From NCBI GenBank assembly GCA_039814575.1, contig JBCCAY010000001.1, forward strand, positions 62,001 through 126,000: a DNA stretch of 64,000 nucleotides. The letters are read 5' to 3'. The stretch's first letter is position 1. Each line of letters opens with the position of its first letter. This document shows positions 58,032-64,000 of this stretch, one piece after another. A program made the position numbers and the translations under genes. The stretch comes from MED-G105 sp039814575 (GTDB lineage Bacteria; Pseudomonadota; Alphaproteobacteria; Caulobacterales; Parvularculaceae). Below the pieces are notes generated by a model. The model saw nothing but the letters and a program-made list of their open reading frames with translations. It made no database searches and was not told the DNA's origin.

Positions 58032-59924
58032 TCAGCCCTCGGGCGGCGTCGGAACGCCAAAATCGAGCTGATTGGAAAGCGTCGGCGTCAAGGTATTTTG
58101 GAAACGCATGCTCGCGAACGAGGCTGAGAGGTTCTCGAACTTGTTTGCAATACTCTCCTCCCGCGCTTCAGCGAGGTCGGCTTGCGCGTCGAGCAATTCC
58201 AGCAGCGTGCGCCGGCCCGCTTCGAACTGTTTGAAGTAAAGATCGATGACGCGGGTGCTGGATTCCACCTGCTCGTCAAAAATCGCGCGCTTGTCGTCAG
58301 TGGTGCGCAAAACGCTAACGATATTGCGCGCCTCTTGCTTCAGTTCATTGCGCTGCTTGACGATGCGTTGATCATTTTCGTTCTTGCGGGCTCTTAATTG
58401 CTTAGCGCGGTTGAACGCGGCGCCCCCGTCATAGAGGTTCCAAGTGGCGGACAATAAAGCGCGACCTTCTGTGGAATAATCCGTATTGCCAAGAACATTG
58501 TCTTGATACCGGCCCGAAACCTCTACGTTCAGTTCTGGCAGGTAAGCGCGCTTTGCGGCGTTCAATTGGTGGGTTAAAGAGTTTCCATCCCGCACAAAAG
58601 CCTGCACAGCGAAGTGCGACGCGATAATGTCGTCTACCGTGTTCTCGTTGAGGCGTTCAGCGCTGGCGACATCGACGCTCGGTTCAATCAGCTTGCCGGG
58701 CTCCAGACCTGTGATATTGCGGAAATCACCAGCGACTTGTTCTAACCGGTTCTCGAAGTCGATCGCCGTCGTCCGGGCGCGATCAAGCCGGGTGCTAGCG
58801 CGCTTCAACTCCGCCTCGGAGATATTGCCGCCTTCATAACTGATACGGACAAGCTCAACGATGGCTTCATGTTCTTCAACATTTTGCTTGGCGTTCGCAA
58901 GCAAGTCACCCGTCGCGAGAAGATCGAGGTATACCGTCACGGCACGGAAAACCGTATCCTCCACCGTGTCATAGTATGAAAGCTCACGGGATTGATAGAG
59001 CGCTTTTGCGCGCTTCAACAATTGCGACGACCGACCAAAATCGTAGAGCCGTTGGGTCAAACGCACGGACGCTTCACGCCGGTTCAGGCCATAGACGCCG
59101 TCGCCGTTTTCCACATCAAGGCTTTCAAGGCCGGTGCGGCCCGTAAGTTCCACGCTCGGACGGAAGGGCGCTTTGGCGCCTCTAACGGCGTAGCGCCCAT
59201 CTTCAGACTGCCAACGGGCTATGCCGATGTCAGGATTGTTCTTTAACGTATAAATGACGACGTCGCGCAGCGTGAGCGCATCTTCGCTCGTATCCGGCGG
59301 ATCGAAGAAAAGGTCATTCGCCTCAACCTCTGGGAGGGTGGAGGGCACAGGCTTTCTATCAAGAGCCTTTTTATACTGCTCATCATCGCCTTCTAACAGC
59401 GAGGCCTGTTTATAGACCGGCGCCGGCGCGTCATAGTTAGCATAGAGACTTTCGCCCGTGACAGTATCGACGGCGTCAGCGACGCCTGCGCCAGCGCGAC
59501 TCGACGGCAAGGCCGCATCCATAATCGAAACCAGCGGCAGGTTTTCAAAGATATCGCCAGCGGCAGTGACGGCGGCAAGACTAACGCCCGTCGCGCCGCC
59601 GGATGGTCCGTTTGTTTCCGGCGCCACAACTGCGTCCCCCGCCAGACTACGAATGTCATGGGGTATCTCATCGAGGCCGATGAGATCGTTCGCTGGATCT
59701 TCCAAAACGAGGCGTTTCGTCGGCGGAAATAGAACGCTCACCAAGCGCAACGACGCGAATGGATCGCCTTTGGTGTCAGCGAGCGCTAAAGGAACGCAAA
59801 GCGTGAGCGACGCCGCAGCAGCCAAAGACGCAGCCATCGGCAAAGGCGCAAGGCCGCGTACGCCGTTTCCGACGCCGCTATTGAAGCCAATGGAGGCAAG
59901 GATTTTCTGCCGCTGAAACACCAA
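58032..59924 (-). CDS. TolC-family outer membrane efflux protein of a type I secretion system
   Basis: A 630-residue protein. After a signal-like stretch (MAASLAAAASLTLCVPLALA at about residues 30-49) comes an unusual low-complexity region to about residue 215. Two outer-membrane efflux repeats follow, the first starting LTLRDVVIYTLKNNPDIGIA and the second near NSLTHQLNAAKRAYLPELNV. TolC-type markers are RLYDFGR, ATWNLYDGG and GRRTLLELLDAQADLAEA. Typical TolC is about 490 residues, so the N-terminal insert of about 150 residues is extra. The start is uncertain (TTG 59924 or GTG 59921 without a clear site). It is followed upstream by the HlyD gene on the same strand. Confidence 0.88.
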   Translation of the reverse strand: MVFQRQKILASIGFNSGVGNGVRGLAPLPMAASLAAAASLTLCVPLALADTKGDPFASLRLVSVLFPPTKRLVLEDPANDLIGLDEIPHDIRSLAGDAVVAPETNGPSGGATGVSLAAVTAAGDIFENLPLVSIMDAALPSSRAGAGVADAVDTVTGESLYANYDAPAPVYKQASLLEGDDEQYKKALDRKPVPSTLPEVEANDLFFDPPDTSEDALTLRDVVIYTLKNNPDIGIARWQSEDGRYAVRGAKAPFRPSVELTGRTGLESLDVENGDGVYGLNRREASVRLTQRLYDFGRSSQLLKRAKALYQSRELSYYDTVEDTVFRAVTVYLDLLATGDLLANAKQNVEEHEAIVELVRISYEGGNISEAELKRASTRLDRARTTAIDFENRLEQVAGDFRNITGLEPGKLIEPSVDVASAERLNENTVDDIIASHFAVQAFVRDGNSLTHQLNAAKRAYLPELNVEVSGRYQDNVLGNTDYSTEGRALLSATWNLYDGGAAFNRAKQLRARKNENDQRIVKQRNELKQEARNIVSVLRTTDDKRAIFDEQVESSTRVIDLYFKQFEAGRRTLLELLDAQADLAEAREESIANKFENLSASFASMRFQNTLTPTLSNQLDFGVPTPPEG

Positions 59925-59972
59925 AACCGTCGCATAAATGATTACAGGTTTTGTTGTTATGCGCCGGATATA

Positions 59973-60039
59973 GTTAAGACCGTGTTAGGCTTAATACGGA
60001 CAAAGCAGCTTTATGTCTGCGGACGTTAAGACCTTGTTA
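59973..60039 (+). repeat. Direct repeat upstream of tolC-like gene, CtrA-like half matches
   Basis: GTTAAGACCGTGTTA at 59973-59987 and GTTAAGACCTTGTTA at 60025-60039 differ by one base, 52 bases apart. Each contains TTAA-N7-TTA(G/T), one base short of the CtrA consensus. The second copy overlaps the end of the HlyD gene. The 52-base spacing equals that of the two perfect boxes at 28549 and 28601. Confidence 0.45.
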
Positions 60040-61407
60040 TTCTTTCAACGCATTCGCCTTAACGTCGCGAATGGGCTTTAAGAGATAATCAAGAATCGTT
60101 TGTTTTCCGGTAATAATGTCGACTTCGGCAAGCATGCCGGGGACAACAGGTTTCTCCGGCCCAAGGGACTCCACATCCGCTTTAATACGAACACGGAAAT
60201 ATATAGACCCGTTCTCATCCTTTAGGGCGTCGGGTGAAATTTCGACGACCTCCCCATCGAGCCCGCCATGGGTCGCAAAGTCATAGGCGCTGACCTTTAC
60301 AACGGCGCGCAAGCCCGGCCACACGCGCGCACGATCAGCCGGCGAAAGCTTCGCTTCGATTTCGATAGGCGCGTCTTCAGAGACAATCTCAGCGATCTGC
60401 TCGCCAGGACGCACGACGCCGTTCACATTCGCGATAAAGAGTTTGTTAATAACGCCAGCCGTCGGCGCCACAACGTCAAAGCGCTGCTTACGGTCTTTTA
60501 ACGCCGCAATCGTTTCCGTCAGTTTGGAAATTGTGAACTCTGTTTCAGTCAGCTCTTGCTCAGCGTCAGCGCGGAAACTCAGAAGGGCCTCGCGCCGCCG
60601 CCCCCGCACCTCGTCTAACGCAGATTCTGTTTGGGGGATCTGGAATTTGAGGTCGGATACTTGCGAAACAACTTGCTGATAGGCGGTTTCATTCTGCAAG
60701 AGCTCATTGCGCGCCACAGCGCCTTGCCGGCTTAAGTCGCGCAAGCTTTGCAAGCGCTCCGCCATGAGGTTTTTCTCGCGCTGCTTATTCTCCAAACGCG
60801 AACGCTTTTCCGACAACGCCAAGGCTTTTTGCGCGATCTGGTCATCGATGATGCTCAACGCCTCATCAAGCTCGGCCTGGCGACGCCCGAAAAATCGCTC
60901 TTGCTGCGCAATTTGATCCGACAAATCAACACTTTCATCGACGCTGAAGGAAATAGCGTCTTGGCCGTTCGCCTCAGTTATAAGCCGATCACGCTTCAGT
61001 CTTTGCACATTGAGATCCAACGCCGCGGCGGCCAAGTCGGCTTGAGCGAAACTGTTCTCAATGCGGAAGAGCGTCTCGCCTTTGTCGACGCGGTCGCCTT
61101 CCGCGACAAGGATTTGCGTAATAATCCCACCTTCATAGTGCTGAACAATATTATTGCGCTCTTGGGAAACGACCCGGCCGCTGCCGCGCGTCACCCGGTC
61201 TAGTTTGGCGATCGCCGCCCAGGCGAGAAAGAAAATCGCAAGCGCGGCGACCACATAGACGAATTGTGCGCTCGCGCGCGCCGCGACGCGGTCCGCCGCC
61301 GTTTCGACGACGTCATCATCAAAGACCGCGTCATCCATCGGCCCCGTGCAGGACGGCGATGATGAAGACGGAGCGGAAGACGGCGTCTTGCCGGGAAAAG
61401 GCGTCAT
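60037..61407 (-). CDS. HlyD-family periplasmic adaptor of a type I secretion system
   Basis: A 456-residue adaptor counted from ATG 61407 (TTG 61425 is in frame, and an ATG at 61338 is also possible). A cytoplasmic proline/serine-rich tail precedes one membrane helix (about residues 47-68, VYVVAALAIFFLAWAAIA). A long periplasmic coiled-coil hairpin follows (about 130-300, with SEKRSRLENKQREKNL). Then come the lipoyl and beta-barrel parts (VVAPTAGVINKLFI, VVPGMLAEVDIITGKQTIL) and the family end DYLLKPI. It links the ABC protein to the TolC pore. It is 112 bases upstream of the TolC gene on the same strand and divergent from the ABC gene. Confidence 0.9.
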   Translation of the reverse strand: MTPFPGKTPSSAPSSSSPSCTGPMDDAVFDDDVVETAADRVAARASAQFVYVVAALAIFFLAWAAIAKLDRVTRGSGRVVSQERNNIVQHYEGGIITQILVAEGDRVDKGETLFRIENSFAQADLAAAALDLNVQRLKRDRLITEANGQDAISFSVDESVDLSDQIAQQERFFGRRQAELDEALSIIDDQIAQKALALSEKRSRLENKQREKNLMAERLQSLRDLSRQGAVARNELLQNETAYQQVVSQVSDLKFQIPQTESALDEVRGRRREALLSFRADAEQELTETEFTISKLTETIAALKDRKQRFDVVAPTAGVINKLFIANVNGVVRPGEQIAEIVSEDAPIEIEAKLSPADRARVWPGLRAVVKVSAYDFATHGGLDGEVVEISPDALKDENGSIYFRVRIKADVESLGPEKPVVPGMLAEVDIITGKQTILDYLLKPIRDVKANALKE

Positions 61408-61469
61408 GAGGGGCCCACGCAACAAACGATATAAAAATTGAAGAAGCCCCCCTTCTGAGCAGGCCTGTT

Positions 61470-61499
61470 GGTTAATCTTCTAAGGCCGCGCCATTAACC
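61470..61499 (+). promoter_or_regulatory. Inverted repeat in the HlyD/ABC divergent promoter
   Basis: GGTTAAT (61470-61476) and its exact complement ATTAACC (61493-61499) flank 16 bases in the 127-base divergent region. The form suits a dimeric regulator that could govern both transcripts. The halves contain TTAA, but the spacing does not fit the CtrA box. Confidence 0.45.
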
Positions 61500-61534
61500 G
61501 AACCTTACGCATTCCTCCTTAGGTCGGAGAACCT

Positions 61535-63799
61535 ATGGTTAACGCCGCCAAACGCATCGCCGCTCTCGCCGAACCAAGCGCTTCAAACGTCGGGTCGCCA
61601 ACGCCTGCGCGCCAGCGCCCTTTGCGCGGCTTTCCGGTGCCAGCGGCCATGAACCGGCTCGCGCGGGCCCATGGCCTCGGCGTCGCCGCCGACGACGCGG
61701 CGCTCACCGCGGAGTTCGGCGCAAAGCCGCATCGGGAATCGATCCAAATGCTCGCCGAAGAGCTCGGTGCGGATTTTCAGTTCGTAAAGAAACCATTAAC
61801 GTCGCTGCGCTCCGAGGAACTGCCCGTCATCGCTCTTACGAAAACCGGCGGGGCGGTGATTATTCGGGGGCTTAGCGAACAAAACGCAACGATTGAAACG
61901 CCCGATGGACCGACGACACTTAGCATTGACGCCCTCGTCGCCGCTTGCGCCGGCATCGTCTTAACGTTCCGATTAAACGCTGCGTCCGCCGCTCGGTTGG
62001 CGTCGACCCAAACAGCGCACGCCAACGCTCAACAGTCTACGAACGCGACGCCTCAGGAAAAAGCGCCGGACATGACGCGTTGGCTCGCGGAAATCGTGCT
62101 ACGGCGCAACCGCCCCGAAATGGCGCAACTTCTGACAGCGAGCCTCTTAAGCAATCTCTTTTTGATCGCGCTGCCGCTTTTCATCATGTCGGTTTATGAC
62201 CGTGTGATTCCGCATACAGCGTTTGAGAGCTTAATTACGCTAACAGTCGGCGTTTTAATTATTCTTAGCGCCGATCTCGGTATCCGGTTTGCGCGACTTA
62301 AATTTACCGACGCCGTCGGCCTGAAGATCGCCCGACGCTTGCAAACAAGCCTTTATCGACGGCTTTTGTTCATCTCGCTTGCGCGGCGCCCCAAGAGCGC
62401 CGCGGTTATCAATAATGTCGCTCAAGAAATTGAAGCGATCTGCCTCTTAACGCCAGAATTCATGGTCGCCGCCGTCTCCGACACCCTGCTGGCGATCTTC
62501 ATCCTTAGCCTCATCGCCTATATCGGCGGCGGTATCGTCATTGCACCAATAATTGGTCTATTGGCCGTCGCCGCGGCGGTCTTTTTCGGCGCTTGGTCGT
62601 CAAAGAACCACGCTCAACAAGCAACCGTTTTGCGCAGCGCCGGCGCCAATCAGATCGCCGAAACGTTTGAGTCGCTCACGGCCGTAAAAGCCGCAGGCGC
62701 GGAACACGCGCTGTTATCACGCTATGAGCGGATCGCCGGCGCCACAGGGCTTAAAGGCCACCATGCGCGTCAACGCGGCCGCTTTGCGACGCAAGCAGCC
62801 GGCGTCATCGTCCAAGCGACAGTGGTCGGCGCGCTTGTCCTCGGCGTCGTTAGGATTGACGCGGGCCTCATGTCGATCGGCAGCCTCGCCGCGACGACCA
62901 TTCTCGTGGGGCGCGCCGTTATGCCCGTCAGCCAACTGGTGGATCAGTTCTGCCGCCTATGGACCTTGCGGGACGTGTTGAACGGCGCGGCGGTCCTTCT
63001 GTCGGAACCGGAAGAAAAAGGCGGCGAGGGCGACGGATCAGAGGGTCGCGCCTTTAAGGGGTCAATTTCGCTGCGGGACGTCGGCTATCGCCACGACCAA
63101 AGCGGCGTCGCGGCCCTGCAAGGCGTCACGCTCGACATAGCGCCCGGCGAGAAGATCGGGCTTATCGGTAAAAACGGCAGCGGCAAGAGCACGTTCTTGC
63201 ATTTATTGCCAAAGCTTTACGAACCAAGCGAGGGTGTCATCCTCGTTGACGACGCCGATTCCCGTCAGTATGCGGCGCGCCGGCTCCGCCAACATATGGC
63301 GCTCATGCCGCAAGAGACGGTTCTTTTTAATCAGTCTCTGCGGGACAATATTCTGCTCGGCGCCGAAGATGTTGACGACGACGCCTTTGAGCAGGCCGTG
63401 GCGCTTTCCGGCGTCGATCGGTTCGCCAAGGCCCACCCTCAGGGCTACAGTATGGAAGTCGGTCCGCGTGGGGAATTTCTCTCCGCCGGCGAACGCCAGG
63501 CCGTCGGCCTCGCCCGTGCACTCTTGAAGCCACGCAACATCTTACTGCTCGACGAACCGACATCCCTCATGGACCATACGGCCGAGGCGCATGTCATCAG
63601 CGCTCTAAAAGGGCATGTCTCGAGCAAAACTCTTATCGTCAGCACCCACCGCTTGCGAATACTAGAACTGGTGGACCGGGTGATTGTTTTGGATCGCGGC
63701 CGCGTTCTCAAAGACGGACCACGGGACGCTGTGCTCGCCTCAATGGCCCAAGAAAAACCTCCAGCGCAGCAAAAAACTGCGACGAAACGCGCCAGCTGA
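61535..63799 (+). CDS. Type I secretion ABC transporter with C39-like domain
   Basis: A 754-residue fusion of three parts. Residues about 35-147 are a C39-peptidase-like domain without the catalytic cysteine (MNRLARAHGLGVAADDAALT, then ADFQFVKKPL), as in HlyB/LapB-type exporters that bind but do not cut their substrate. Residues about 195-480 are the membrane domain. Residues 508-750 are the ATPase: Walker A GKNGSGKST at 545-553, signature LSAGE at 649-653 (the usual is LSGGQ), Walker B LLLDEP with Asp673-Glu674, and switch His705. GGAG lies six bases before ATG 61535. With the HlyD and TolC proteins it should export the giant RTX protein. Confidence 0.92.
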   Translation: MVNAAKRIAALAEPSASNVGSPTPARQRPLRGFPVPAAMNRLARAHGLGVAADDAALTAEFGAKPHRESIQMLAEELGADFQFVKKPLTSLRSEELPVIALTKTGGAVIIRGLSEQNATIETPDGPTTLSIDALVAACAGIVLTFRLNAASAARLASTQTAHANAQQSTNATPQEKAPDMTRWLAEIVLRRNRPEMAQLLTASLLSNLFLIALPLFIMSVYDRVIPHTAFESLITLTVGVLIILSADLGIRFARLKFTDAVGLKIARRLQTSLYRRLLFISLARRPKSAAVINNVAQEIEAICLLTPEFMVAAVSDTLLAIFILSLIAYIGGGIVIAPIIGLLAVAAAVFFGAWSSKNHAQQATVLRSAGANQIAETFESLTAVKAAGAEHALLSRYERIAGATGLKGHHARQRGRFATQAAGVIVQATVVGALVLGVVRIDAGLMSIGSLAATTILVGRAVMPVSQLVDQFCRLWTLRDVLNGAAVLLSEPEEKGGEGDGSEGRAFKGSISLRDVGYRHDQSGVAALQGVTLDIAPGEKIGLIGKNGSGKSTFLHLLPKLYEPSEGVILVDDADSRQYAARRLRQHMALMPQETVLFNQSLRDNILLGAEDVDDDAFEQAVALSGVDRFAKAHPQGYSMEVGPRGEFLSAGERQAVGLARALLKPRNILLLDEPTSLMDHTAEAHVISALKGHVSSKTLIVSTHRLRILELVDRVIVLDRGRVLKDGPRDAVLASMAQEKPPAQQKTATKRAS

Positions 63800-63804
63800 C
63801 GCGC

Positions 63805-63833
63805 TCCCCCTCGGGGTCGGCGTCGGAGGGGGA
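63805..63833 (+). terminator. Hairpin after the ABC transporter gene
   Basis: TCCCCCTC (63805-63812) pairs exactly with GAGGGGGA (63826-63833) around a 13-base loop, starting six bases after the stop. The following ACCATTT gives only a weak T-run, so termination strength is uncertain. Confidence 0.5.
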
Positions 63834-63865
63834 ACCATTTGACGCCCCAGCCCGTAGGATGGGGC

Positions 63866-64000
63866 ATGGTCAGTGTTTCAAACAGTTCCAACATCGCAAT
63901 CGTCATCGGCGCTAGCGGCGGGATCGGCGCGGCGATAGCGAACGCGCTGACGGCGCGCGACGCTGAGGTCTTTCAAGAAAGCCGCTCTCAAACCGGCCTC
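63866..64000 (+). CDS. Short-chain dehydrogenase/reductase, N-terminal start (partial)
   Basis: ATG 63866, preceded by AGGATGGGG, opens a frame that runs off the window after 45 codons. Residues about 10-25 read AIVIGASGGIGAAIANAL, the glycine-rich nucleotide-binding loop of classical SDR enzymes. Substrate and the catalytic YxxxK part lie outside the window. Confidence 0.7.
   Translation, partial: MVSVSNSSNIAIVIGASGGIGAAIANALTARDAEVFQESRSQTGL

Overview
The window looks like chromosomal DNA of a Gram-negative alphaproteobacterium of moderately high GC content. The evidence is a TonB-dependent receptor, TolC and HlyD family export proteins, a FecI/FecR-type regulatory pair, a sulfoquinovose-type nucleotide-sugar synthase, and several perfect TTAA-N7-TTAA boxes that match the alphaproteobacterial CtrA consensus. 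A Hyphomonadaceae, Parvularculaceae or Caulobacterales relative is plausible, but I cannot fix the genus from sequence alone. I saw no tRNA, rRNA, insertion sequence, prophage or CRISPR array.

Region 1 (1-7.8 kb) is polyamine and agmatine catabolism. It has the tail of a spermidine-dehydrogenase-like flavoprotein, a GntR/FCD regulator, a Crp/Fnr-type regulator, a sterol-desaturase-family membrane protein, and then a tight set: gamma-glutamylputrescine-synthetase-like enzyme, class I amidotransferase/gamma-glutamyl hydrolase, gamma-glutamylputrescine-oxidase-like flavoprotein and a Tat-exported agmatine deiminase. The matching aldehyde dehydrogenase and N-carbamoylputrescine amidase are not in the window.

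Region 2 (7.8-17.4 kb) is a cell-surface signalling and uptake locus. It has a lipoprotein penicillin-acylase-family hydrolase, FecR, an ECF sigma factor, a divergent TonB receptor with an STN domain, and a TPR-sulfotransferase. The receptor carries a second signal peptide behind a strong internal ribosome-binding site. The sulfotransferase frame has no ordinary start codon and lies in the receptor's own frame behind one stop codon.

Region 3 (17.5-27.9 kb) is glycan or glycolipid synthesis: a Rossmann-fold epimerase and a TIM-barrel isomerase (+ strand), a four-gene minus-strand operon (degenerate GT2-like membrane protein, GT2, FAD oxidoreductase, GtrA), a UDP-sulfoquinovose-synthase homologue and a GT4 enzyme. 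An aromatic/aspartate aminotransferase lies among them.

Region 4 (27.9-63.8 kb) is the most striking part. An 8978-residue RTX surface protein (26.9 kb, about 86 degenerate repeat units of about 95 residues) is flanked on one side by a MotB-like/MotA-like proton-channel pair and a PilZ protein. On the other side are a new 58-residue small ORF and a complete type I secretion system (TolC family, HlyD family, ABC with a C39-like domain). The architecture recalls Salmonella SPI-4 (SiiAB channel plus SiiCDF exporter plus giant SiiE), but adds a PilZ protein and two perfect CtrA-type boxes in the channel promoter. I infer a proton-motive-force-gated, c-di-GMP-responsive and possibly cell-cycle-timed giant-adhesin system. 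The window ends in the start of a short-chain dehydrogenase.
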